64,000 nt of DNA from Ruminococcus flavefaciens (GTDB lineage Bacteria > Bacillota > Clostridia > Oscillospirales > Ruminococcaceae): the NCBI GenBank assembly GCA_002371825.1, contig DFHF01000008.1, positions 49,974 through 113,973 of the forward strand. Direction: 5' to 3'. The first letter of the stretch is position 1; each line of letters opens with the position of its first letter. The notes beneath the pieces are model-generated. The model searched no databases and was not told where the DNA came from. It worked only from the letters and a program-made list of their open reading frames with translations. The position numbers and the translations under genes are program-made. Of this stretch, positions 44,945 through 54,005 are shown one piece after another.

Positions 44945-46672
44945 TTATGATCCGCTGATGAGCATATCATAGGTCACACCGTATTTTTCAGCAATATCCT
45001 TAGCATAGGACGAGCCCTCCGGCTGTGCCAGAGCGACCTTGAATGAACGCTTGCCGTCCTCAGTCTGCATGATAAGCGAGGCAGCCCCTGCACCGGTGCT
45101 TTCACGGGTAAACATCTCGGCATCCTCTCCGAGTTTATGCATATGGGTATTGTATATTGTCCGCACTGCTTTGGTCAGGAGTGCTTTAACGGAGTCCTTT
45201 GCGATATAGTAGCCCTCCTCGAAAGAGGTCGTAGAGAAGGTCTCGTTCAGCAGCAGGAGACTTCTGCTTGTAGCCTGAGAGAACATCTCCTTGAAGCGGA
45301 CGCACTCCTCTCCCAGTCTGCCCAGATCCATTGTCTTGTCCTCGTCAGCAGGGAAGTGGGTGTAGATGCAGTCACATGGAACATAGCGGAAGCTCTCAGC
45401 CGGAACGAAAAGTCCGCCCTGAGCCAGAACGAACAGCTGACCGACAGCCTGCGTGATCGTAGTCTTTCCGCCTCGGTTTGCACCGGTCAGGATATAGACG
45501 GTATGCTCCTTATCGAAGGTAAGATCATTCGGTACTATCCCGCTGAAATCCTCCATGTTCATTGCAAGCTTCAGGTTGTAGAAGCCTTTTGCCGACATGG
45601 CAGTTCCGTCCTCAGCAACCGGCTGCGGCTCGCTGAAAATACAGCCTTTTTCCATAAGGCTGCTGATAAACTCCGCACATCTTATGTAATATACGAACTC
45701 CGGCACCAATCCGGAGATATTAACGATAGCTACATTTGCGTATTTTGTAAGTGTATCCCTCAGCTTCTTCACAAGGGAGCTGAGCATTTTATTAACCACT
45801 GTATCCAGATAGAAAGTTGAATTGCCGGTACCATCACCGTCAGGAGTTTTTACGATGGTAGAACGGATATGTCCGTCTACAAAAGGATTGTTTCGCACAG
45901 CAGAGAAGCCTCCCAGCTTTTCGAGAAAAGCGCTGGCATTTGCAGTATTTTCCTTATCTATGAGCTGATAGTGCATATCGCCGTCCCAGTCTGAGGTGTC
46001 CCGGAGCTTGTCTTTAGAGGCGATAGCATCTGCGAAATTGCTGACGATACCCGATTTTTTGAAGGGCTTCTTATTCACAGAGACAAGTCCGATACTGACA
46101 GCCTCAAAGCGCTCGTTGACATTGATACCAAGGGTGACGCTCTGCACATCAGATGTTTTCATTTTCAGCGCAGCTATATCCTTCTTCATGTCAGCAAAGC
46201 AAGCGTCGTCATAAAGTCCGGCGATATAATCTTTCAGTGAGATAAGTCCCTCAGAACGTATCCTCTCATCAGAAAGGCAGTCTCTCATAGTTTCTACGGT
46301 CTTGATGTAGCTGTCCAGCTCGTCAAGGCGGTGAAAGAGATGCCACATACCCAGTTCCTCATCGGAGGTTTTGTGCATGGTCGAAAAATCCTGCATGAAC
46401 TTTATCTTATCGAATAGTTCAAGTATAGTCTTTCTCAGCTCGGGCAGCCGGAGTATATCCCCGAAGATCTGCTGGCGGTAAGAGGCAACATTTGTATTAT
46501 CTGTTATTTGTGAAAGAACATTTGTTATCATACGGCGTTCCCTGTTGTCGCTTGATACAGCCTCGCAAAATGCCTCCAGACCGAGGTCATGTAAAATATG
46601 ATCGGGAAGCCTGCGGTATTCTATATCAGCTCCGATGGGATGCATCAGGCTGAATCCGTTGCTTTGTTCCAT
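44945..46672 (-). CDS. MutS-family ATPase (MutS-related, domain V)
   Basis: About 575 residues; ATG 46672 is favoured because AGAGGTGAT precedes it by five bases. The C-terminal half is a MutS ABC-type ATPase: Walker A LTGANRGGKTTITQA, the D-H-region THFPADEDKTMDLGRLGEE, Walker B SLLLLNETFSTTS and NTHMHKLGE. The N-terminal half has only a helical clamp/lever region; the mismatch-binding domain I (Phe-x-Glu) is absent, as in MutS2 and the small MutS-like group. A C-terminal Smr nuclease is also absent, so this is the short MutS-like class of unclear function. It is coupled to the AraC gene. Confidence 0.85.
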   Translation of the reverse strand: MEQSNGFSLMHPIGADIEYRRLPDHILHDLGLEAFCEAVSSDNRERRMITNVLSQITDNTNVASYRQQIFGDILRLPELRKTILELFDKIKFMQDFSTMHKTSDEELGMWHLFHRLDELDSYIKTVETMRDCLSDERIRSEGLISLKDYIAGLYDDACFADMKKDIAALKMKTSDVQSVTLGINVNERFEAVSIGLVSVNKKPFKKSGIVSNFADAIASKDKLRDTSDWDGDMHYQLIDKENTANASAFLEKLGGFSAVRNNPFVDGHIRSTIVKTPDGDGTGNSTFYLDTVVNKMLSSLVKKLRDTLTKYANVAIVNISGLVPEFVYYIRCAEFISSLMEKGCIFSEPQPVAEDGTAMSAKGFYNLKLAMNMEDFSGIVPNDLTFDKEHTVYILTGANRGGKTTITQAVGQLFVLAQGGLFVPAESFRYVPCDCIYTHFPADEDKTMDLGRLGEECVRFKEMFSQATSRSLLLLNETFSTTSFEEGYYIAKDSVKALLTKAVRTIYNTHMHKLGEDAEMFTRESTGAGAASLIMQTEDGKRSFKVALAQPEGSSYAKDIAEKYGVTYDMLISGS

Positions 46673-46683
46673 ACTATCACCTC

Positions 46684-47517
46684 TCATAGCTTTTTCAAGG
46701 GGATCCAGATATAGCTGATCGTGTCAGCAGGATCTTTTGCCGGCGGCAGGTAAACTTCCAATGAATAATTGCCTGCTAATTCATAGCCCTGCAAAGAGGG
46801 GAGCCACTCCGACCAGATCTGTGTATTGACTGTCTGTATACTGCCCGGCAGAGGCCCTTTGCACTTGAACACAGCCCATAGTCCGCCGGGGATCTGGTAC
46901 ACTTCGCAGTCCGCCGGGATATCATCCCACGGCATATACAGGTCAGCTATCCAGTAGTAAAAATTCTTTCCGTCCATATCAGTGCTGATGCCGAACATCC
47001 CTTTTAAGCCCTTCATATCCGACATCCACTCGTTCCAGAATTCAGGGACTTCTGTATAATTCGTCTCTGTATTGAAACTCTTTTTGATGCCGATAACTGT
47101 AAACGGAGCCTTTTCCACAATTTTATAATCCAGCATACTTCCGCCCTCCAATGTGATCTTGATATGGAGCGGAGCAAATGATCTCAGATTTGCTCCGGAT
47201 TCTCTTGCCTGTGACGGTGAGATGCCATGAAAGCGCTGGAAGGCTTTTGCAAAGCTGTCAGGAGAATCGTAGCCGTACTTCATGGCTATGTCGATCACTT
47301 TGCGGTCAGAGCAGGCCAGATCCTGTGCAGCCAGCGTCATGCGGCGGGCACGGATGTATTCTCCGACGGTCATACCACACATAGCGCCGAAGATACGCTG
47401 ATAATAAAAGGGCGAAAGCGCTGCTTTCATTGCTATATCCTTAATATCAAGTGTCTCTGACAGGTTCTGTTCAATATGATCGATAGAAGCCTGAAATCCT
47501 TCGATCCAGTCTTTCAT
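46684..47517 (-). CDS. AraC-family regulator with GyrI-like effector domain
   Basis: About 277 residues. Two N-terminal helix-turn-helix units (LDIKDIAMKAALSPFYYQRI, GMTVGEYIRARRMTLAAQDL, KYGYDSPDSFAKAFQRFHG), then a C-terminal GyrI/Rob-type ligand-binding domain (about 125-275; VIGIKKSFNTETNY, YYWIADLYMPWDD, WSEWLPSLQGYEL). These regulators sense small hydrophobic compounds or drugs. The stop overlaps the next gene by four bases, suggesting that the MutS-like protein is in its operon. ATG 47517 is chosen because GAGGTGA precedes it; GTG 47526 overlaps that site. Confidence 0.88.
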   Translation of the reverse strand: MKDWIEGFQASIDHIEQNLSETLDIKDIAMKAALSPFYYQRIFGAMCGMTVGEYIRARRMTLAAQDLACSDRKVIDIAMKYGYDSPDSFAKAFQRFHGISPSQARESGANLRSFAPLHIKITLEGGSMLDYKIVEKAPFTVIGIKKSFNTETNYTEVPEFWNEWMSDMKGLKGMFGISTDMDGKNFYYWIADLYMPWDDIPADCEVYQIPGGLWAVFKCKGPLPGSIQTVNTQIWSEWLPSLQGYELAGNYSLEVYLPPAKDPADTISYIWIPLKKL

Positions 47518-47833
47518 AACTGTCACCTCATTAAGTTCAAATTAATTATATCACATCATAGCGTTTTCATCCCGACTTTTTCTGCGCTCTTTGTCAGGTA
47601 CGGAATGATAGTATTGGCTCTATCTATTATTATACTAAAATCTGCCGCTAAAATCAAGCGGCAGTTATGTTGGCTATGACTCCTGTGGATGATTATTCAT
47701 AGGGAGGATTAATAGGATTTAAGTCTTTCTGTCATATAGGATCACACTACTCTTAAACAAGCTGCGGACACTGCTTTTTTATTTTGAGTTTTATCACGCT
47801 ATAAAATTACACTACCCTCAAACGTGTAAAATA
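47518..47833. other. Gene-free spacer with one hairpin
   Basis: Holds a CTGCCGCT / AGCGGCAG hairpin (47642-47664) and AT-rich sequence. A TATCTATTATTATAC tract near 47621 could be a promoter, but no well spaced -35 is clear. Confidence 0.45.
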
Positions 47834-48475
47834 TCATGAGCAGAATTCAAAGGGTTTTACTACCCTATCACCGCTTTTTAAGTAATAGCTTACGAGCTCA
47901 AAGGCATCAAAATTACATTTCCATTCAATAAGACTATCTGTACACTCCTCAAGAAGTTTGACCGCTTCATTAATAAACGGAGAAACGTTTTTTCAGTTTA
48001 TAAATCCGCTGTTATCGGAGTATTGCCAAACCAATGATTTAAGCTGAGACTTATACTCAGCTATGTTTATGCTATCGTTTTCACTGTCAATAAAGCGGAT
48101 AAAGCGCTCTTTCAGTCCGGAGTCATATCTCATCGCATTTATGAGAAATTTCTTTAACTGCTCAGGAGATGTACTGTCAATAAGACTTTCAATATCGTTA
48201 TAATGCAGCTTTGAATGATTTTGTAAGTCCTCAAACAAATATAATACAGCAGCCATATGCTTACAAGTATTGCCGTCAGAAGCATATGGACAATTGCAGT
48301 ACATATCCTCAATTTCTCCGTCAGAGAAGTAAATGTTTACCTCATAGTCGTCTGAACCTGAAACCACTGCATTTACTTCATCAGCCGATAAGTTAAGTAT
48401 CTCAGCTTTCTTATTTCGGTGATAGTCAAATCCTCGTTCAAGGATAACGGGATTAAATAATTTCTTCCAATCCAT
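47834..48475 (-). pseudogene. SWIM zinc-finger protein gene, interrupted by an in-frame TGA and truncated
   Basis: The frame opens with MDWKKLFNPVILERGFDYHR and the SWIM motif CNCPYASDGNTCKHMAA (CxC...CxH) near residues 78-94. After 160 codons a TGA stands in ...DNSGFIN[TGA]KNVSPFINE; the same frame then continues for 53 codons (EAVKLLEECTDSLIEWK and on) to a second TGA at 47834. Full SWIM proteins of this kind are several times longer. TGA is used as a normal stop all over the window, so a point mutation of a Trp or another codon is more likely than recoding. It could still make a short SWIM protein. Confidence 0.75.
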
Positions 48476-48491
48476 TGCTGCTCCCTATTGC

Positions 48492-48602
48492 TCAGCTGCG
48501 GTCATAATGATGATCGATTATCGCTCTCAGATTATCATAAACAAAAGACTGTGCCTGCACTGAATACAGATTAAGATAATATTCTGTTCCTCGCTGACTT
48601 GT
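48492..48602 (-). pseudogene. C-terminal fragment of an unidentified gene
   Basis: Reads TSQRGTEYYLNLYSVQAQSF then VYDNLRAIIDHHYDRS and a stop 16 bases before the SWIM start. Its upstream end meets the IS3 remnant, which suggests the rest was lost when that element arrived. Confidence 0.45.
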
Positions 48603-48607
48603 TTTAA

Positions 48608-49135
48608 AGAAAAGCGAAAAAGAATATTCTGAAACAGCAATTCAAAGCCGATTCACCAAATAGGGTGTGGGTTAGCGATGTTACCGTTTTTAGCTATGGC
48701 GACTATTATTACTATATATGCGCAATAATTGACCTGTTTTCTCGCAAAGTTGTAGCATACCACATCAGCAAGCATAACAGCACTCAGCTTGTGAAGCCAA
48801 CTATGAAAAAAGCAATCACAGCAAGAAAGCCGTCAAACGGTCTGATTTTTCACACGGATAACGGCAGTAATTTCTGTTCAAGGAAGTTTGAAAAATATCT
48901 GAAAGATAATGAGGTGGTACATTCGTTTTCACGTTCAGGCACTCCTCACGATAACGCAGTTGCCGAATCATTCTTTTCATCTTTAAAGCAAGAAGAATTA
49001 TATCGCAGGATAATAAACAGTGAGGCGGAGCTTTACAGGATAATTGAGAATTATATCAACTTCTATAATTCCGAGCGCCTACATTCAGCCAATCACTATA
49101 AATCGCCAGATGAATGCGAAGAAGAATATTATTGA
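48608..49135 (+). pseudogene. IS3-family transposase OrfB, 5'-truncated
   Basis: About 175 codons of the integrase core, with no start codon: the frame enters from a TAA at 48605 as KKNILKQQFKADSPNRVWV. The DDE residues are present: D in WVSDVTVF, D in FHTDNGSNF and E in DNAVAESFFSSLKQEE. The first part of OrfB and all of OrfA are missing, and no terminal repeats are seen. Full IS3 elements are 1.2-1.5 kb, so this is a dead remnant. Confidence 0.85.
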
Positions 49136-49419
49136 TGTCCCAACTATCTCTTGAATATATCTGCTTGTCTTTTTGCCGTGATACTGCGTTAGAAATCCTT
49201 GCCTTGCGTCAGCAAGGCGGCGGCTTTCTGCCTTGTCTCACGACAATAATCCTGCGCATCTATTCTTCAAGATTTAATTGGTACATCAATATAAAAAATG
49301 AAAAAAGTGCAGAACAATTCGATTTTTATTTACAGAATTCAGATTTTTAGTCGTATCATAACCAATTATTTCTGATAAAAAGAAAAGCCGTAATTGCCAA
49401 TATATAGGCAACAACAGCT
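49136..49419. other. Spacer after the transposase remnant, no gene
   Basis: Contains a CCTTGC...GCAAGG inverted repeat (about 49199-49224) and then AT-rich sequence. It may include the eroded right end of the insertion sequence. Confidence 0.4.
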
Positions 49420-49463
49420 TGTAAATGAAAAACCTTTCTGAACGTGCGGGTTCAGAAAGGTTT
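49420..49463 (-). terminator. Terminator after the nitrogenase-like K gene, sister of the one at 44887
   Basis: AAACCTTTCTGAA / TTCAGAAAGGTTT (49430-49463) then TTTCATTTACAAG on the minus strand. The stem differs from the sister copy at paired positions while the flanks match. Confidence 0.8.
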
Positions 49464-49484
49464 AGTCATATCAATTTAACAGAA

Positions 49485-50825
49485 TTATTTTCCTCCTACA
49501 GTTGATGTATAAATCTTTTCAAGAAGCGTCAATGCTCCCCGATAGCCGATATAGCTGCGATTGATGACTACCTCCTCCGTAGCAGGTGTACCGACCTCAA
49601 GAAGGAGTCCACGGCGCTCCGCTGCAATATCCCTTTCCCATGATGTACCAAGAATAAGCGGAACGCTCGAACCAAAATCCGTATCATATAATGCCTGCTC
49701 GATAAGATAGCCGTCCTCAATATATTCGGGTTCTATCTCGACGCCATCTGTCAGGTCATGATATAATGCGGAGATATCCTCACGATATTTTTCAGGCGGA
49801 TCCTCCGTGATGATCTGCCGTACAGGAATGAGTCCGACCTGATCCGAAAGGAATTTTGTAAGAGCAATGTTATAGGAGCTTTCGCCGACTGCTGCAAATT
49901 TGGAGGGAAGGCCGAACCAGTATTCCGCAAAGAAATCCGCAAAATGCTCCAGATAATAGTAGTATTCATGAGCTTCCTGTTCGATGAAACGTTCTGCCTT
50001 ATCTGGTGAGATACCTGAAAACTCCACGACTTTGCGAAGGAATTCCGAGGTAGCTTCTTCCCCGACGGGCAATACCGGAATGTGAAGATACGGCTGCCCG
50101 TATTTCTGCTCAAGATGCTTTGCTATGTCTACACCGACCCACGGTGAAACAACAAGATTGAACGCTGCCTTTGGAATGTTTTTCCATTCGGAAAGTCCTT
50201 TGCTTTTCGGACCGAAGAATATATTGACTTCAAATCCGGCACCCTCCAGCACACGTTTCAGTTCTGCAATATCACCACGCCAGAAGGTATTGAAATACGG
50301 TACCTCAGACCAGAGGTTAATGAGCGTTTTGCGCCGTTTTCCCTTATAGCTGCCTACATACTGATCTATGATGGCTTTTACAACTATCTCATGCCCACGT
50401 ACATTATTTCCCTTAAAACCTGCAGTATCTGCATAGATCACATTGTAGCCCTGATTTCTGTAACTCTTGACAACGCTGGCAACATCATCACCGATCAGCT
50501 CACCTGAACAGCCTGTCAGCACTACAAACAGATCGCCCTTTACAATTTTCAGGGATGATTTTATTAATCCGTCCAGTTTTTTTGCGCCGCCGAATACGAC
50601 CTCGTTTTCGCCAAAATTCACGCTTGGCATATCACCGCCGCTCGCCACGCCAGAGCCCTGAAATCCGTTTGAACCGGAAAGTCCGAAATACTGTTTGTCA
50701 ACACATCCGGGACCGCAGTTAGCGATCGGAACAGCACCGGGAATAGCCGCCACCGTATAAGCTGCACCGATCGCACAGCCATAGCGTGGATGAACGATCG
50801 TATTGCTTTTTGTCTGTTTAGCCAT
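49485..50825 (-). CDS. Nitrogenase component 1-like protein, K (beta)-type subunit
   Basis: About 446 residues from the ATG eight bases after GGAGG; it overlaps the D-type stop by eight bases. The three cysteines expected for a P-cluster-like site are present: C17 (RYGCAIGAAY), C41 (NCGPGC) and C106 (LTGCSGELIGDDV). Later come HIPVLPVGEEATSEFL and SYIGYRGALTLLEKI, as in NifK. True nifK genes lie with nifH, nifD, nifE, nifN and nifB; none of the others is here. The ABC permease next to the pair suggests a nitrogenase-like reductase for an imported sulfur or carbon compound rather than N2 fixation. One candidate is the methylthio-alkane reductase class, and this is inference. Confidence 0.82.
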   Translation of the reverse strand: MAKQTKSNTIVHPRYGCAIGAAYTVAAIPGAVPIANCGPGCVDKQYFGLSGSNGFQGSGVASGGDMPSVNFGENEVVFGGAKKLDGLIKSSLKIVKGDLFVVLTGCSGELIGDDVASVVKSYRNQGYNVIYADTAGFKGNNVRGHEIVVKAIIDQYVGSYKGKRRKTLINLWSEVPYFNTFWRGDIAELKRVLEGAGFEVNIFFGPKSKGLSEWKNIPKAAFNLVVSPWVGVDIAKHLEQKYGQPYLHIPVLPVGEEATSEFLRKVVEFSGISPDKAERFIEQEAHEYYYYLEHFADFFAEYWFGLPSKFAAVGESSYNIALTKFLSDQVGLIPVRQIITEDPPEKYREDISALYHDLTDGVEIEPEYIEDGYLIEQALYDTDFGSSVPLILGTSWERDIAAERRGLLLEVGTPATEEVVINRSYIGYRGALTLLEKIYTSTVGGK

Positions 50826-52401
50826 CGTATTTTCCTCCGTTTTCCTCATGAATCGGCTCGTTTAGCAGCTCTGGCTTTCTTGCCAGAATGAAAGGATCTT
50901 TCTGGCTGAGCCACCAATTCGTGTAGCCCAGATCAGTATGTCGTGAAAGCACCTGATTGAATTTCTTTCTTGCAACTATATCAAGCAATATTTCACCCAC
51001 ACGGATAATGCCGTCATAACCAACGGGGAAATGCTCATCACCCATTGCAAGTGCCGGAATACCGAGTTTTGCGGCGACAGGTGCCAGTCCGTTATGTCGG
51101 ATTATTACGAAATCCGTCCTGACACGCTTTAAAATGGCATAAAGCTGGAATGGCTGGGTTTTACTTACTGTAAAGTGAGGGATATTGCCATAGGTATCCA
51201 CAAGATATTTAAGTGTATCCTGATGCTCGTGACCGCTGTCATACACCGGATCGTGGTGGAATACGATAGAACCCTCAACTCCAAGTCCAAGCTCACGCAG
51301 TACAGAAATAAGACCGTGTGCATAGGAAGAACCGGTCATAACAAAGCCGTTTAGTCCCTTGAGCTTTTCACGCAGCTCATCCAGCTTTGGCTGGATGCGT
51401 TCGTGTTCAGATCTGATATATTCTTCGGTCTCAGTTTCTTTTCCAACGATCTTTGCAATTGCCCGAAGCCAGTCATCAGTAGCGGCAATTCCATAGGGCT
51501 GCGGTGCATCTATCTGCGGAACACCGAAATGCTCTTCCAATGCGGTTGCCATATAAGAGCCGAGAGTATGGCAGAATGTGGCTGTTGCAACAGCTTCAGA
51601 TGCCTGTGCAAGCTCATCGTAGCTTGCCATATCTATCATGTAATTTACCCGAAGCCTCAGCGGCTTAAGAATATCAGTAAAATAATCCGTACCCCACAGC
51701 GCAACTATATTTATAAGATCAGGCTGTTTCTTCGGATTACGCTTGACGATCTGGCGGACAACACCGTGCTGGGAAATATCAAAGCCGGTGCTCCAATGCT
51801 TTGAACGGAAGCCTTCACAGTGCAGAGGGACTATCGGAATACCGAGCTCAGCTTCCTTTTCATCAGCAATGCTGTCAATATCCTCGCCAATGATAGCGGT
51901 GGAGCAGCTCATAGAGATAAAGATAGCTTTTGGGTGATACCGGTCATAGGCATCCTGGATCGTCTGACGCAGACGGTCACTTGCACCGAATACCATGTCC
52001 CTTTCCTTTAGATTTGTACTGAAGATATGCAGATTTTCAACGGGCTTTCCTCTGCGTACAAGTCCCATTTTATAGCCCAGATTGAAACGGGCATGGTTTG
52101 CAGAGCAGCCGATAGGTCCGTGATCTATGAGGATACAGTCTGTGATGTTGCCGATCTGACAGCCGACAATTGCATTTGCACACATCGTCTGCTGTGAAAA
52201 CGGCATATTCAGCTCGCAAAGCTGGCAAAGCCTGCCCTTGCCGCCTGCACAGCCTTTCTGCTTTTCCCCCTTGCCACGTTGTTCATAATTCGATGCCTCT
52301 ACCAGTTCTGATGCGCTTCCGTCCCATGAGGTGATGGAGCCAATACGCATTTCACGGTTCTCGCAGGCTGTCATATCAAGATTAATTGTTCGTTTGGCCA
52401 T
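50818..52401 (-). CDS. Nitrogenase component 1-like protein, D (alpha)-type subunit
   Basis: 527 residues. P-cluster-type cysteines: C74 (QQTMCANAI), C99 (DHGPIGCSANHARFN) and C166 (ISMSCSTAIIGEDI). HCEGFRSKHWSTGFD (195-208) lies where NifD has CEGFR...HH near its active site. C277 (TATFCHTLGSYMATALEE) aligns with the NifD cofactor-binding Cys. The cofactor His region is altered: LAMGDEHFPVGYDG (about 452-464), with His displaced. An extra N-terminal Cys cluster (C51, C59, C62) precedes the core. This keeps the metal-site frame but departs from N2-fixing NifD. Partner of the K-type protein; it needs a NifH-like reductase that is not in the window. Confidence 0.82.
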   Translation of the reverse strand: MAKRTINLDMTACENREMRIGSITSWDGSASELVEASNYEQRGKGEKQKGCAGGKGRLCQLCELNMPFSQQTMCANAIVGCQIGNITDCILIDHGPIGCSANHARFNLGYKMGLVRRGKPVENLHIFSTNLKERDMVFGASDRLRQTIQDAYDRYHPKAIFISMSCSTAIIGEDIDSIADEKEAELGIPIVPLHCEGFRSKHWSTGFDISQHGVVRQIVKRNPKKQPDLINIVALWGTDYFTDILKPLRLRVNYMIDMASYDELAQASEAVATATFCHTLGSYMATALEEHFGVPQIDAPQPYGIAATDDWLRAIAKIVGKETETEEYIRSEHERIQPKLDELREKLKGLNGFVMTGSSYAHGLISVLRELGLGVEGSIVFHHDPVYDSGHEHQDTLKYLVDTYGNIPHFTVSKTQPFQLYAILKRVRTDFVIIRHNGLAPVAAKLGIPALAMGDEHFPVGYDGIIRVGEILLDIVARKKFNQVLSRHTDLGYTNWWLSQKDPFILARKPELLNEPIHEENGGKYDG

Positions 52402-52445
52402 ATTATTTTCCTTTCAATTTTATTGTGGTGCTGCCTATACAATTG

Positions 52446-53381
52446 TTATACCGGTGCTCTCCAGCGCAGCAGAAAATCCTGAATTTTTTTGATAATAAAA
52501 GAGATCAGGCATATAGTGATGCCGAGCACGAATATAGCAGGGATCACACGCTTATAATTGGCAAAATTTGAAAAATTCCATATATAGAATCCAAGACCCG
52601 GATTTGTCGAATCTGCGGCGATCATTTCTGCCGATGTCAGCAGTATGAAAGAGATGCCCAGTCCCTGGTTAGCGCCGTTGAATATGTATGGCAGTGCGCC
52701 GGGCAGGATCACATGGGATAACATAGATACACGGCCGACACCAAGTGCTTTCGCTGAATCGAGTATCCCACGCTCTATGTTTACAACGCCCGTCATAGTA
52801 CCGGATAAAATGGGCCAGAAGGAAGCTACGAATATGATAAACAGCTTGGCACCGCTCATAGTCGGAAGAAAGGCGATCGCATAGGGAATGTACACGATCG
52901 GCGGTATCGAGCTTACAAAACGCACTACATAATTCGCAGTTGAACGGACCGGCTTTAACCAGCCAAGTACCAATCCCGAAGGTATCGCAATAACAAGAGC
53001 AAGCAGGAATCCCTTCAGGATCGTTCTTAGTGATATTTTCACAGCTGCCAGCAGCGGTTCTTCATCCTTGATCAACTGATAAAGCACTACTCCGGGAGCC
53101 GGAAACATTTTTGCATTCAGCCTGTCAAGTTTCGGTCCAAACAATACCCACAGGATCAAAACCACCTCAATAACTCCCAGAAGTTTCCCTACCTCAGAGA
53201 CTGTATCCGTTTTTTTGCTGAATACTGCAACAAGAAGAAAGAATGCTTCCAGTATTACAGCAAAACCGATCACATAGTTCGCATAGAATTCACCCTCTTT
53301 GGCATCCGGGATAAGCTGAACAAGGAGCAAAAGCAGGAAGAATAAATGCGGCACTCTGATAAAGCGCTCTTTCAGAGTCAT
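52446..53381 (-). CDS. ABC importer permease, SsuC/TauC (nitrate/sulfonate/taurine) type
   Basis: 311 residues. After two or three extra N-terminal helices (about 10-85) comes the binding-protein-dependent permease core with the EAA loop AKALGVGRVSMLSHVILPGA, facing the ATPase. The stop of the ATPase overlaps its start by four bases. No substrate-binding protein gene is found in the window; it may be beyond the break to the right. The family carries nitrate, alkanesulfonates, taurine or pyrimidine precursors. Confidence 0.85.
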   Translation of the reverse strand: MTLKERFIRVPHLFFLLLLLVQLIPDAKEGEFYANYVIGFAVILEAFFLLVAVFSKKTDTVSEVGKLLGVIEVVLILWVLFGPKLDRLNAKMFPAPGVVLYQLIKDEEPLLAAVKISLRTILKGFLLALVIAIPSGLVLGWLKPVRSTANYVVRFVSSIPPIVYIPYAIAFLPTMSGAKLFIIFVASFWPILSGTMTGVVNIERGILDSAKALGVGRVSMLSHVILPGALPYIFNGANQGLGISFILLTSAEMIAADSTNPGLGFYIWNFSNFANYKRVIPAIFVLGITICLISFIIKKIQDFLLRWRAPV

Positions 53382-53884
53382 ACCGCCACCTCCCTTTCGT
53401 GATCCGCATTATAAAACGTTTCTAAAACCTTACTTCGGAAATCCTTGTACTCTTCGGTATTTAGCAGAAGGTCACGATCACGGGGACGCTTGAAAGGCAC
53501 CAGGACCTCACGGTATATTCTGCCGGGATTTGGCTGCATTATGACTATACGGTCAGAAAGATAGATCGCTTCATCAACATCGTGTGTTACGAATACTACA
53601 GTTTTTTTCTCTCCCTTTTCACTGCGCCAAAGGGATAGCAGCAGCTTTTGAAGTGACGCTCTTGTTCGTGGATCGAGCGCTCCAAACGGCTCATCCATAA
53701 GAAGTATATCAGTATTCATTGCAAGCGCACGGGCTATCGCAACTCTCTGCTGCTGACCGCCGGAAAGCTGCATAGGAAACTTATTCTTATACTGAGTCAG
53801 CTCTACCTTATCCAGGAATCTTTCAGCCCTCTCACGCCGCTGATCCCGTGAGAGTTTCTTCTCCGTCTGCTCAATGCCATAAGC
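53378..53884 (-). pseudogene. ABC importer ATPase, SsuB/TauB type, N-terminal part missing
   Basis: About 169 codons remain. They start abruptly at AYGIEQTEKKLSRDQRRERA, and the frame closes six codons upstream with TAG. Kept: signature LSGGQQQRVAIARAL, Walker B DILLMDEPFGALDP and H-loop VFVTHDVDEA. Missing: Walker A, the Q-loop and about 90 residues. A start at Met 53773 would give 131 residues with no ATP-binding loop, so the transporter cannot work from this copy. The break point (about 53876-53890) coincides with the edge of the mobile module. Confidence 0.82.
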
Positions 53885-54005
53885 AGGCGTTTCCGTCTAC
53901 GCAGACGAGCTCAACTTCCGCAGGAATACCTTCACTTGTGAAGAGCCCTGTATACGTTGTTTTTCCGTTAGCCATTATAGCCTGTGTTGATATTACCTTT
54001 TTCAT
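53871..54005 (-). CDS. Short protein of the mobile module, cut at the junction (44 aa)
   Basis: The ATG overlaps the adenine methyltransferase stop (ATGA). It reads MKKVISTQAIMANGKTTYTG, LFTSEGIPAEVELVCVDGNA, CLWH, stop. The last residues are read through the junction with the ATPase remnant in another frame, so the original C-terminus has probably been replaced. I recognise no family. Confidence 0.5.
   Translation of the reverse strand: MKKVISTQAIMANGKTTYTGLFTSEGIPAEVELVCVDGNACLWH

Noticed and set aside
47834..48475. Recoding of TGA as tryptophan
   Set aside because: TGA ends many intact genes in the window, so general reassignment is excluded; only one site would use it.
49485..52401. True nitrogen-fixing nifD/nifK
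   Set aside because: There is no nifH, nifE, nifN or nifB nearby, the cofactor-His region of the D-type protein is changed, and the partners are a sulfonate-type importer.
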